Shown here: one piece after another, positions 8,424-16,189 of the stretch
Numbering within the stretch: position 1 is the stretch's first letter
Layout of the letters: each line of letters opens with the position of its first letter
Assembly (NCBI GenBank): GCA_014728765.1
Contig: WJLA01000095.1
Location: 1-22,675 of the forward strand
Length of the DNA: 22,675 bases
DNA from: Candidatus Peregrinibacteria bacterium
GTDB lineage: Bacteria > Patescibacteriota > Gracilibacteria > UBA1369
Direction: 5' to 3'
Notes under the pieces: generated by a model
Seen by the model: the letters and a program-made list of their open reading frames with translations, nothing else
Databases searched by the model: none
Told to the model about the DNA's origin: nothing
Position numbers and translations under genes: made by a program

Positions 8424-8812
8424 ATTATAGCGAATTACAATTAATAATAAGATATATCAAAAAGTCATTAACTTGTTCCAGTTGCACCAAATGTTACAAA
8501 AACGAAGATATTGAAGTGCTGTCCACGTTTGATGATCAAGGACTCTTTCATTTACATTGCCATCATTGTCATACCGAATTAATAGTGCACGTAACCTTAA
8601 GTGACCAAGAAGCAAAATTAAGCAAAAAAAACACAGATAAACAACAAATGATACAAGCCAAAAAAGCCTATTCAGATAAAAGAAATCACGTTTCAATCAA
8701 ATCTAAAAACGGTTACCATGAAAATATTTCCATGAATGATGTAATAGATATGCATCAGTTCTTGAATTCATTCGATGGTGATTTTAGAAAATTATTTTCT
8801 GAACAAAAATGA
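8420..8812 (+). CDS. Small zinc-ribbon protein of unknown function
   Basis: A 130-residue soluble protein with a likely zinc ribbon: CSSCTKC (about residues 19-25) and CHHCH (about 47-51), separated by a beta-type segment. A charged, Lys-rich middle follows, and then a C-terminal motif MNDVIDMHQFLNSFDGDFRKLF. The pairing of a Cys ribbon with a terminal DVhDhHxFLxxFDGDFxxhF motif matches my recollection of small uncharacterised proteins recurrent in Patescibacteria, but no function is known to me. The ribbon suggests nucleic-acid or protein binding. It lies 35 bases after gltX and its TGA overlaps the ATG of the lipoprotein gene (ATGA), so the two are probably translationally coupled. Confidence 0.8.
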   Translation: MNYSELQLIIRYIKKSLTCSSCTKCYKNEDIEVLSTFDDQGLFHLHCHHCHTELIVHVTLSDQEAKLSKKNTDKQQMIQAKKAYSDKRNHVSIKSKNGYHENISMNDVIDMHQFLNSFDGDFRKLFSEQK

Positions 8813-9090
8813 TCAAAACAAAACTAATTTCCCTTTTTATATTCTTTTTCAGTTTCTCATTATTAGGTTGCCAACAAATAAAAGAAACAACAGACACTTT
8901 CAAATCAGATATCAGCAACAGAGTTGAAGGTGCAAAAGCAAAAGCTGAAAATGCCAAAGTTAAATTTGATGAAACAAAAGCCGGAGTCGAAGAAAAAATT
9001 GAACAAGTAAAAATTGCCGAAGAGAAATTGCAAGAAGCAAAAAAAGCGATTGATGAAGCAAATAAAGCGGTAAATGAAGTTGTTCAATAA
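8809..9090 (+). CDS. Small lipoprotein with a coiled-coil, Ala/Glu/Lys-rich body
   Basis: A 93-residue protein. The N-terminus (MIKTKLISLFIFFFSFSLLGC) is a classic lipoprotein signal with lipobox LLGC, so the mature form should start at Cys21 and be lipid-anchored. The rest is almost entirely Ala, Glu, Lys, Asp and Val with heptad-like spacing (ETTDTFKSDISNRVEGAKAK and onward), predicting one long helix or coiled coil. It resembles Lpp and other helical spacer lipoproteins in design, although the expected host group lacks a classical outer membrane. A cytoplasmic-membrane-anchored rod projecting into the wall is the simplest reading. The start overlaps the preceding stop by four bases. Function unknown. 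Confidence 0.8.
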   Translation: MIKTKLISLFIFFFSFSLLGCQQIKETTDTFKSDISNRVEGAKAKAENAKVKFDETKAGVEEKIEQVKIAEEKLQEAKKAIDEANKAVNEVVQ

Positions 9091-9099
9091 ATCTTATTA

Positions 9100-10290
9100 A
9101 TGAATATACTAATCATAAATTCAGGATCATCTTCATTGAAGATTAAACTGTTCGCAAAACAAAAAAAATCTTTAAGTACACTTTTTGACTGTCAAATTGA
9201 AGCAATAGGACAAAAGCATGCGCAAATAGTTTTTGCCACTTCCAAGAAACAAAAAAAAACGATTAAAAAATTGATACCCGATCAAAAAACGGCACTTTCG
9301 CACAGTCTTGATTTATTATTAAAATCAGGAATCATAAAAAATCTTTTAGAAATTGAAATTGTTGGACATAGGGTTGTTCACGGTGGTGAAAAATTCAAAA
9401 ATCCCGTGATCATAGACAAATATGTAGTCAAACAAATTAAAAAACTATCCAAACTAGCACCACTTCATAATCCTGCCAATTTAATCGGAATTAAAAATGC
9501 TCAGAAATTATTAAAGAATAGTACTCAAATCGCGGTTTTTGACACAGCTTTTCATCAAACAATCCCTGAAAAAGCTTTCATGTATGCTTTACCGATTGAA
9601 TTATATCAAAAGAATAAATATAGAAAATATGGCTTTCACGGAACTAGTCATAAATATGTAAGTGAAATCGCCATTAAGGAATTGAAAAAACGAAAGCAAA
9701 ATCATCAAAAAATTATAACATGTCACATTGGAAACGGAGTTTCAATTACAGCAGTTGATAAAGGCAAATCTGTAGATACAAGCATGGGTTTCACTCCTCT
9801 TGAAGGAGTAATGATGGGAACAAGATCCGGCAGCATAGACCCCTCTTTACCTCTTCAAATGTTAAAAGATTTAAAAAAGCTACCTTTGCAAATTAACAAA
9901 ATATTAAACAATCAATCAGGACTTTTAGGTATATCCAAAATCAACTCAGACTATCGTTTAATTGATAAAGCTGCTCAAAAAAAGAACAATAAAGCTAAAT
10001 TGGCAATTGATATGTTTGCCTATCAGCTTGCAAAACAAATTTCCTCCTTTGCCGCAACGTTAAATGGTTTGGACGCACTGGTTTTTACGGCAGGTATAGG
10101 CGAACACTCTTCCTCTCTCAGAAAAAAAGTTTGTGATTATCTGGAATTTCTTGATTTAAAACTGGATCACGGCAAAAATATAAAAAATGGCAAATTCATC
10201 AATAGCAATAATAGCAAGATCAAAGTATTATGCATCCCCACTAACGAAGAACAAGAAATAGCCAATGAATGCCTTAAATTAAAACAATGA
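9100..10290 (+). CDS. ackA: Acetate kinase
   Basis: Catalyses acetyl phosphate + ADP <-> acetate + ATP, giving substrate-level ATP in fermentation. The 396-residue protein has family length and every main motif: NSGSSSLK (7-14), GHRVVHGGEKF near 90, FDTAFHQTIP with the catalytic Asp near 147, YGFHGTSHKYV, HIGNGVSITAV, and DTSMGFTPLEGVMMGTRSGS near 226-245. TAGIGEHSS (about 329) and PTNEEQEIA near the end complete the set. No phosphotransacetylase gene is in the window, so the source of acetyl phosphate is not shown. The gene follows the lipoprotein by nine bases, and its TGA overlaps the next ATG by four bases. Confidence 0.98.
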   Translation: MNILIINSGSSSLKIKLFAKQKKSLSTLFDCQIEAIGQKHAQIVFATSKKQKKTIKKLIPDQKTALSHSLDLLLKSGIIKNLLEIEIVGHRVVHGGEKFKNPVIIDKYVVKQIKKLSKLAPLHNPANLIGIKNAQKLLKNSTQIAVFDTAFHQTIPEKAFMYALPIELYQKNKYRKYGFHGTSHKYVSEIAIKELKKRKQNHQKIITCHIGNGVSITAVDKGKSVDTSMGFTPLEGVMMGTRSGSIDPSLPLQMLKDLKKLPLQINKILNNQSGLLGISKINSDYRLIDKAAQKKNNKAKLAIDMFAYQLAKQISSFAATLNGLDALVFTAGIGEHSSSLRKKVCDYLEFLDLKLDHGKNIKNGKFINSNNSKIKVLCIPTNEEQEIANECLKLKQ

Positions 10291-11735
10291 GCAATTATAA
10301 AAATACCAATATTTATCAAAATACAGTTAATTTCTATCTAAAAATATCGGAAATTTGCAAAAATAATAATTACCAAGATCCATTAATATTTGAAGTTGAA
10401 AAAGCAACCATTAAACTAACCACGGAAATTGCTATAGGACTAGACAAAAACGATAGAAAAGAACAAAACATCGCTCTTGAATTAGCAAAAGAAGGTTTTA
10501 AAATCATTAAACAATTACTTGATCTTTGTATAAGCAAAAAAATATTAAAAGAAAAAATTGTAAATGAAATTGAAGAAGAAATTCGTATTCTAAAAAACAA
10601 TTTGGATTTCTTTATTGATAATAGACCTACCATATTAATTTTAAGCTCAATTATGGGTCAAGGTCACATGAGTGCTTCAATGGCTATCAAAGAAGGTCTA
10701 GAATTTAAATACGGTAAAAATTACGATATTGTGATCATTGATTTTGTTGAACAAATAGGCACACTCTTAAACAAAGCCACTCAAAGTGCATATGAAGGGT
10801 CGACCAAATATATACCCAATGCATACAAATTCTTTTTTGATTCAACTGATTCAAAGTGGCAAATCAAGATGCTGAACATATTCAATTATCCACTGAGCGC
10901 AAAAAGAATAGAAAAACTGTTCTCAAGTTACCATCCCAGCATGGTAATTTCCACTTTTCCTATCTGGGATTATATGGCATCTCTCATTATTAAAAAAACC
11001 AATTGTAAATATTTTTTAAGTGTTGTCACTGATTCAATTTCAATTCATAGTTCTTGGACCACCGGAAATCCGGATTATCATATTGTTGCCAATGAAGAGA
11101 CTGCAATTTCTCTTCGCAAACTCGGTGTAGCAAATGAAAAAATCAAAACTCTGGGATTTCCGGTCAAACTTAATTTCAATCAACCGAGCAATAAGTCGGA
11201 TTTTCTAAAATCATTGCATTTAAATCCTCATAATTTTACCTTACTGTTTTTACCGACCGCAGGAAAACATCAAATCACAATCAAAAGAATCAATGAAATC
11301 AAAAACGATCATCCTAATCTGAATATTATTGTGGTTTGTGGAAGAGATAAAGAACTTTATCCAAGACTTTTAAAAAACTATAAAGATGAGAAAAATCTTA
11401 GAATAATCGGTTGGACAAATCAAATGCCATCATATATCAAAAATTCCGATTTAATCCTAACCAAAGCTGGTGGTGCAACAGTCATGGAATGCATTGCAGC
11501 AAAAAAACCCATGATAATCACTCAAGTCATTCCCGGTCAAGAAATGGGAAATGCAATTCTAATCAAAAAACACCATTTGGGCATTATACAAAAAGAAAGC
11601 AAAATGACATTAAGTGAATGTGTTGAGCATATAATAAAACATAAGAATTCATTCCAAAAAAACTTGAACAAAATCAGCAACCCTGAAGCTTCAATAAAAA
11701 TTGCTGAATTTGTTAATGATTTATATACTGAATAA
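10287..11735 (+). CDS. MGDG-synthase/UgtP-type glycosyltransferase with an N-terminal helical (four-helix-bundle-like) domain
   Basis: A 482-residue protein translationally coupled to ackA by ATGA. From about residue 113 it follows the GT28/MGDG-synthase plan. There is a Rossmann start ILILSSIMGQGHMSASMAIKE, in which GQGH matches the GxGH motif. SVVTDSISIHSSWTTGNPDY and VANEETAISLRKLGV follow, and then a C-terminal nucleotide-sugar domain with GWTNQMPSYIKNSDLILTKA, GGATVMECIAAKKP and PGQEMGNA. Such enzymes add hexoses to diacylglycerol at the inner membrane face to make glycolipids. The first ~110 residues are not part of that family: they are all-helical, with FEVEKATIKLTTEIAIGL and IALELAKEGFKIIKQLLDL. 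The spacing resembles the four-helix bundle of 23S rRNA intervening-sequence/Avd-like proteins. That domain call is tentative; the glycosyltransferase call is firm, the acceptor lipid inferred. Confidence 0.85.
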   Translation: MSNYKNTNIYQNTVNFYLKISEICKNNNYQDPLIFEVEKATIKLTTEIAIGLDKNDRKEQNIALELAKEGFKIIKQLLDLCISKKILKEKIVNEIEEEIRILKNNLDFFIDNRPTILILSSIMGQGHMSASMAIKEGLEFKYGKNYDIVIIDFVEQIGTLLNKATQSAYEGSTKYIPNAYKFFFDSTDSKWQIKMLNIFNYPLSAKRIEKLFSSYHPSMVISTFPIWDYMASLIIKKTNCKYFLSVVTDSISIHSSWTTGNPDYHIVANEETAISLRKLGVANEKIKTLGFPVKLNFNQPSNKSDFLKSLHLNPHNFTLLFLPTAGKHQITIKRINEIKNDHPNLNIIVVCGRDKELYPRLLKNYKDEKNLRIIGWTNQMPSYIKNSDLILTKAGGATVMECIAAKKPMIITQVIPGQEMGNAILIKKHHLGIIQKESKMTLSECVEHIIKHKNSFQKNLNKISNPEASIKIAEFVNDLYTE

Positions 11736-11749
11736 ATTCAATTAAAACT

Positions 11750-13741
11750 CTATAATCCTACTCTATACACTGCATTGGCAGTTAACAAATACATTGTATT
11801 TGTATCTTTATCAACATAAATATCCTTTAAGTCTTGCAGCTCATCAAACACATATTGATTTTCATATACAGCACCATTAATTCTACTATCCTTTATATAA
11901 ACCAAAACTCTATTCTCATCAGGTTCAAGAACATATATCTGTGCCATATCCGCTTCAGTAAAAATTTTGGTTGGTGACAACAATTCTTTTGAAGGACCTT
12001 TTTGAATAACAAAGTCTTCTTTCGCACCTTGATATAGTCTGATTATTTCTCCATTGTCCTTCAAAACATAAACATTACCATCTATTGCCAAATCTACAGC
12101 ATTGGACAAATCAGCCCCGATCGAATAACTTTCCGCCGTATCGAATCTATCTCTTCTTCTGGTATATCTGAATAATTCTCCTTCCGATGGTGATAACAAA
12201 TAAATCTTATTACTATATGAATCTATTTCCACAGCATCTTTAAAACCTTCATCGGTAGTTGTTAAAAATGTCATCCTATCATCCTTATATTCAATCAATT
12301 TATCCGACTCAGTAAAAAATAAAACAGAATCTTGATCATCATAGTTCACAGCAGAAACGACGTTTTCATTTTCATCTATGGTTAACGGATCTTCAGCACC
12401 TTCTCCACTTATAGGATAAAGTGCATTATATTCATAAGCAAAAAGCTGATCACTTGAATAAACCAATCCAAGCGCATCAACATTGCTCCTCTTTTCTGCA
12501 AGATCAGCCATCTTATCAGGTTCTAACCTAATAACACCATCCAATTGATCACGAGTTTCCAAAATTAAGTCCAACAATTCTCTGGCTTTAGCTTTGTGAT
12601 AACCAGAATTATAAACCTCAATAGCTTTTTGTTCCGCACTGTTCAGTATTTCTCCCGCTCTGTCCGGAGCAAATTGACCAGTTGTTACCGCTGAATTGAT
12701 TTCTTCTCTGATCGAAACCAAAGTATCCGATAACTCATTAATTCTTTTATCTTCCTCACCTTTCGATCTAAGCCAGAGCAAACCTATCACCAAAATTATT
12801 ACAAGAGCAATAATTCCGATCAAAATTTTATCTTTGGACCATGCACTATTTGAAGCACTGCCTGAATCATTAATTTTTTTAGAAACACCCTTAACACCGT
12901 TTCGTAATTTATTATAAATATCAATAGCCTTAGCCTTAATCTTCTTTCCAGCCAATGAAGTGTTTAATTTGCCAGGTATAGCTTTTTCATCTTGAAACGC
13001 TTTACCTGAAAAATCTCGATAGGACTCTTCTTTTTCATGTAAAGTGAAATTATCTTTACCAGCCATTTTGACCTCACCCGGATTTTGCTTATCAACATCT
13101 ATTCCGATCATCCCTACCTTAGTCAGAACCTCGCCATGAAGCTGCTCTTTTAATTCAAGCATTCTTTCTGACAAATCGCTCGAACTTACCAATGTCGCCA
13201 AATCCTTTTTTGAAATATATCTAAGCAATCTTGTTGTGCATAACAACAATGAATCACCGGCCTCCAATTCACCGGAAGCAATATTGGTAAATGTTTCTTT
13301 TTCCGATTCTTCATCCAATCCTTCACTAATTGTAGTCGAAAGCCTTTTTCTGATCAAATACGCTTCGGCGTCACCGGTTTGAGTTATTAAAAGCTGATCA
13401 CCGACAATTGCAGCGATAATCACATGAAGTTTTCCCAAAAAATCATTATCCCTTTCTTGTTTATATGAATTTAAAGAGCGATTCACTTCCTTTAAAGCAT
13501 CTTCAAATCTTTCATATGGATCCGCTTCCAAATCGGCAAAAAAACTTTTTCTTAAGACATCAAAAATTATTTGACCAACTTTTTCCGCATCAAAAGCATT
13601 TTGTTGTATCTCCAAATTAACAAAAACTTTGCCGGCACTATCCCCCCCTTCCCCTAAATCATATGCATAATTCTCAACAAAAGAGTCTTCATCTTTTCCC
13701 AGAAACAGAAATTCATATTTAGTTTTAAACAAATTTGTCAT
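11750..13741 (-). CDS. Membrane-anchored PP2C-fold protein, probably catalytically dead, with extracytoplasmic propeller-like domain
   Basis: The 663-residue product has three parts. Residues ~1-225 follow a PP2C phosphatase layout: VFVNLEIQQNAFDAEKVGQI where active enzymes have the VADGMGGH region, LITQTGDAEAYLIRKRL matching the GDSRxYL strand, and GDSLLLCTTRLLRYIS where active enzymes have LLCSDGL. The metal-binding Asp of both the DG and SDG motifs is absent, so a pseudophosphatase is likely. A Lys-rich linker leads to one membrane span (about 304-322, GIIALVIILVIGLLWLR). Outside are a helical segment (about 325-400) and repeated beta blades (about 420-663) with phrases such as VYVLKDNGEIIRLYQG and IYVLEPDENRVLVYIKD, suggesting a propeller. 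It may be a signalling or scaffolding protein linking outside to inside. It converges on the preceding gene with a 14-base gap. Confidence 0.7.
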   Translation of the reverse strand: MTNLFKTKYEFLFLGKDEDSFVENYAYDLGEGGDSAGKVFVNLEIQQNAFDAEKVGQIIFDVLRKSFFADLEADPYERFEDALKEVNRSLNSYKQERDNDFLGKLHVIIAAIVGDQLLITQTGDAEAYLIRKRLSTTISEGLDEESEKETFTNIASGELEAGDSLLLCTTRLLRYISKKDLATLVSSSDLSERMLELKEQLHGEVLTKVGMIGIDVDKQNPGEVKMAGKDNFTLHEKEESYRDFSGKAFQDEKAIPGKLNTSLAGKKIKAKAIDIYNKLRNGVKGVSKKINDSGSASNSAWSKDKILIGIIALVIILVIGLLWLRSKGEEDKRINELSDTLVSIREEINSAVTTGQFAPDRAGEILNSAEQKAIEVYNSGYHKAKARELLDLILETRDQLDGVIRLEPDKMADLAEKRSNVDALGLVYSSDQLFAYEYNALYPISGEGAEDPLTIDENENVVSAVNYDDQDSVLFFTESDKLIEYKDDRMTFLTTTDEGFKDAVEIDSYSNKIYLLSPSEGELFRYTRRRDRFDTAESYSIGADLSNAVDLAIDGNVYVLKDNGEIIRLYQGAKEDFVIQKGPSKELLSPTKIFTEADMAQIYVLEPDENRVLVYIKDSRINGAVYENQYVFDELQDLKDIYVDKDTNTMYLLTANAVYRVGL

Positions 13742-13779
13742 TTTTATTTTTAAATTATTTCGACTCGAAAATCTTCACA

Positions 13780-13808
13780 ATTCTAAACTAATAATATCTA
13801 AAATTCAA
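13780..13808 (-). promoter_or_regulatory. Candidate promoter for the PP2C-fold gene
   Basis: Minus strand: TTGAAT (13808-13803), 17 bases, TAGAAT (13785-13780). This would give a leader of about 32 bases before the ATG at 13741. It is divergent from the rpmH promoter, 43 bases away. Confidence 0.4.
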
Positions 13809-13851
13809 GCAACTATCCAAGCTTCTTCAGCGGGAAAATACAATTTCATTC

Positions 13852-13880
13852 TTGACACTTGTTCGGCTAAACGCTATCTT
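13852..13880 (+). promoter_or_regulatory. Strong promoter of the rpmH operon
   Basis: A consensus -35 TTGACA (13852-13857), a 17-base spacer and -10 TATCTT (13875-13880). Transcription would start near 13887, about 23 bases before the rpmH ATG. A strong promoter is expected for a ribosomal protein gene. Confidence 0.75.
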
Positions 13881-13909
13881 CTGCAAGCAAATTTTTAATC
13901 AAGAAAATC

Positions 13910-14047
13910 ATGCTAGGAAAACTAAGAAGAAAAAAGCATATCAAGATTCACGGATTTAGAAGCAGAATGTCCACCAAAGGTGGTAAAAAAGTTATTGCAT
14001 CCAGAAGAAATAAAGGCAGACATCAATTAACCGTAAGTGATAAATAA
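13910..14047 (+). CDS. rpmH: 50S ribosomal protein L34
   Basis: A 45-residue, strongly basic protein of the large ribosomal subunit. The core HGFRSRMSTKGGKKVIASRR and the ending NKGRHQLTVSDK are diagnostic for L34. The N-terminus, MLGKLRRKKHIKI, lacks the almost universal M-K-R-T-[YF]-Q-P start, and no such motif is found upstream in frame. ATG at 13910 fits the promoter, which places the transcript start about 23 bases earlier. It is the first gene of the conserved rpmH-rnpA-yidC-khpB order, usually found near the chromosomal origin, but no dnaA gene or clear DnaA boxes are seen upstream here. Confidence 0.93.
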   Translation: MLGKLRRKKHIKIHGFRSRMSTKGGKKVIASRRNKGRHQLTVSDK

Positions 14048-14069
14048 TCACTGATATTTGATATTGCAA

Positions 14070-14405
14070 ATGCTAAAAAGCAATCAAAGACTTTCCAAAC
14101 AACGTATTGCAACCATTTTAAAGAGAGGTAGAATTAAGCATAGTCAATACTTCAATATAAAATTTCTGAAGAATCAACAAAATCATCCCAGATATTCGGT
14201 TATAATAAGCAAAAAAGTTGAAAAATTGGCTACTAAAAGAAACAGACTGCGAAGACAAATTTATGAAATAGTAAACACAGAAAAAATTGCTCCCCTTAAC
14301 TTAGATTTTGCAATCATATGCAAAAAGCAATGTACTGAAATAAACTTCCAAGAATTGCAAACTAAACTGATTGATACAATTAATAACATAGACAATAAAG
14401 CTTAA
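14070..14405 (+). CDS. rnpA: Ribonuclease P protein component
   Basis: Basic protein partner of the RNase P ribozyme, which matures tRNA 5' ends. From ATG at 14070 it has 111 residues, the normal size. The N-terminus MLKSNQRLSKQRIATILKRG matches the family start. The substrate-binding signature appears as KLATKRNRLRRQIYEI (about residues 52-67), preceded by YSVIISKKV. A TTG at 14058 would add four residues (MILQ) but fits the family less well and is a weak start. The gene lies 22 bases after rpmH and nine before yidC. Confidence 0.95.
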   Translation: MLKSNQRLSKQRIATILKRGRIKHSQYFNIKFLKNQQNHPRYSVIISKKVEKLATKRNRLRRQIYEIVNTEKIAPLNLDFAIICKKQCTEINFQELQTKLIDTINNIDNKA

Positions 14406-14414
14406 TTAAAAACA

Positions 14415-15698
14415 ATGAATAACAAAGCTTTTCAGAATATTCTCAAAAATGCGTTAACTTTTTTAGTTATATTTCTGGCAATTAACTTCATTTTCAATTC
14501 ATTTTTCAGTAATGAAGAAAGTAACATACCAAAATCCGGAATAACTTTTGAATCAAATCAGAATGAATATTCACTCTACGATAGCCCAATTCTAAAAATC
14601 GAAAACAATACTGATCAAATCCTTACACTTGACGATAGATGTCCCAACACTCCTCTACCGGTTCAAAAATTTGAGAATGGAGTTTGGCAAGATTTGACAA
14701 TAACCAAAGAAGCAACATGTGATGAAAATAAATCAATCACAATTGAACCGGGTGAAACAAGAGAAATAAGTTTTGAGCCATGGAAAAACAAACTTTTTGA
14801 TCAAACGGGCAATTATAAATTCTTGTTACCAATGGAAGAAAAAACACTGGAAACAGGTGAGATTTCTGTGAATCAACCGGGATTTTTTGCTTGGATCTGG
14901 CAATCGATTCTTTACCAACCCATTTATAACGCCTTAATCTTTTTTGCCAGCATCTTACCGGGATTTAATCTTGGTTTAGCAATAATATTGCTGACCATAG
15001 TAGTAAGAACACTCTTATTAATCCCCAATCAAAAAGCACTTAAGTCACAAAAAAAACTTCAACAAATTCAGCCTAAAATTGCAGAGTTAAAAACCAAACA
15101 CGGCGACAATAAAGAAAAAATTGCTATGGAAACAATGGCAATTTATAAAGAACAGAAAGTCAACCCCTTTGGAAGCTGTCTACCACTTTTGCTTCAACTT
15201 CCTTTTTTAATAGCGATCTTCCAAGTTATAAGAAATGGAGTTGGAGATGAACATCTCTTATACGGACCATTGCAGCAATTTGACTCAAGTCAAATTAATA
15301 CTGTTTTTCTTGGTCTGGAATTAACTGAAGTAAATTTTTTGATTTTACCTTTTATTGTTGGAGGATTCCAATTTATTCAAATGAAATTGGCAATGTCTAG
15401 AAATCGGCAAAAGCAACCAAAAGATAAAAAACCTGCTTCGGAAATGGAAATTGCCAATCGAACAATGATTTATATCATGCCTATCATGATCGCTGTATTC
15501 ACCGCTTCCGTACCTGCCGGTGTTGGGCTTTATTGGGCATCTTCCACTATTTACGGAATTGGGCAACAACTTGTTATAAATCGTCAAATGGAACAAGAAA
15601 CAACTCAAGTCAGAGTAGTCAATGAAGGAAAAAACAAAAAGAAAAAAGAAAAATATAAGGAACTGAACGAACAAAGAAAAGCCAATAAAGAGGACTAA
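14415..15698 (+). CDS. yidC: Membrane protein insertase YidC with an Ig-like extracytoplasmic domain
   Basis: YidC inserts and folds membrane proteins, alone or with SecYEG. The 427-residue protein has an N-terminal membrane anchor (about 10-29). An exported beta domain follows (about 40-150), with two cysteines (DDRCPNTPL, EATCDENKS) that could form a disulfide. The conserved insertase core spans about 160-395. Its core motifs are LGLAIILLTIVVRTLLLIPN, whose Arg in the first core helix is the essential groove residue, KAxKSQKKLQQIQPKIAELK, YKEQKVNPFGSCLPLLLQLP, and PAGVGLYWASSTIYGIGQQ. The end is a Lys/Glu-rich cytoplasmic tail. There is no lipobox, unlike many Gram-positive YidC/SpoIIIJ. 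The exported domain looks Ig-like and is much smaller than the Gram-negative P1 domain. Confidence 0.96.
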   Translation: MNNKAFQNILKNALTFLVIFLAINFIFNSFFSNEESNIPKSGITFESNQNEYSLYDSPILKIENNTDQILTLDDRCPNTPLPVQKFENGVWQDLTITKEATCDENKSITIEPGETREISFEPWKNKLFDQTGNYKFLLPMEEKTLETGEISVNQPGFFAWIWQSILYQPIYNALIFFASILPGFNLGLAIILLTIVVRTLLLIPNQKALKSQKKLQQIQPKIAELKTKHGDNKEKIAMETMAIYKEQKVNPFGSCLPLLLQLPFLIAIFQVIRNGVGDEHLLYGPLQQFDSSQINTVFLGLELTEVNFLILPFIVGGFQFIQMKLAMSRNRQKQPKDKKPASEMEIANRTMIYIMPIMIAVFTASVPAGVGLYWASSTIYGIGQQLVINRQMEQETTQVRVVNEGKNKKKKEKYKELNEQRKANKED

Positions 15699-15721
15699 TA
15701 TTTTTAACTTATCAAAAAATA

Positions 15722-16189
15722 ATGGAAAATAAAATTCATGAAATTGTTCAACAATTCATTGAAAAAATCGGATCCAGAATCAACAAAATAAAAGTTGAAT
15801 ATGATCAAAATTTAAAGCTTTACAAAGTAAATATTGATTCCACAGAACCAAGCGTATTGATCGGACACAAAGGAGAAAATATTAACGCACTTCAACATTT
15901 GATCAGATTAATACTTTGGAAAAACAACCCGGATCTGGAATTCGACCTCGCTATTGATGTCGATAATTATAAAAAAAGACAAGAAGAAAAAATTTTGAAA
16001 ATGGCGGATCGAAAAGTCGAAATGGTTAGAAAAATTTCAGCTCCCCAAAGTTTACCCGCAATGAATCCATATTTTAGAAGAATTATTCATTTATATCTTG
16101 CGCAAGAAAAATTTAATGATATAAGAACAGAGAGTCACGGTGAAGGTGAATCAAGATATATAGTAATCAAACCGCAACTAATCATCTAA
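15722..16189 (+). CDS. khpB: KH-R3H RNA-binding protein (Jag/KhpB/EloR family)
   Basis: A cytoplasmic RNA-binding protein; homologues in Gram-positive bacteria help control cell elongation and division. The 155-residue product has a KH-like domain with the RNA-contacting loop GHKG (residues 48-51) in PSVLIGHKGENINALQHLIR, then the R3H domain (about 95-152) with RRIIHLYLAQEKFNDIRTES. The separate N-terminal Jag-N domain of longer homologues is absent. The position directly after yidC is the conserved one. Its stop is immediately followed by the ATG of the SLH-RlpA gene with no gap, so wall-related genes probably share its transcript. Confidence 0.93.
   Translation: MENKIHEIVQQFIEKIGSRINKIKVEYDQNLKLYKVNIDSTEPSVLIGHKGENINALQHLIRLILWKNNPDLEFDLAIDVDNYKKRQEEKILKMADRKVEMVRKISAPQSLPAMNPYFRRIIHLYLAQEKFNDIRTESHGEGESRYIVIKPQLII

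Noticed and set aside
8905..9087. Minus-strand open frame opposite the lipoprotein
   Set aside because: Phe/Cys-rich shadow of Lys/Glu/Ala codons; the plus strand has a clear lipobox.
10287..11735. Diversity-generating retroelement, suggested by the Avd-like helices
   Set aside because: No reverse transcriptase and no template/variable repeat pair are seen in the window.
13742..13909. Replication origin next to rpmH
   Set aside because: Only one loose DnaA-box-like string (CTATCCAAG), no cluster, and no dnaA gene.
14058..14069. TTG start for rnpA
   Set aside because: The ATG at 14070 gives the family-typical start MLKSNQRL.
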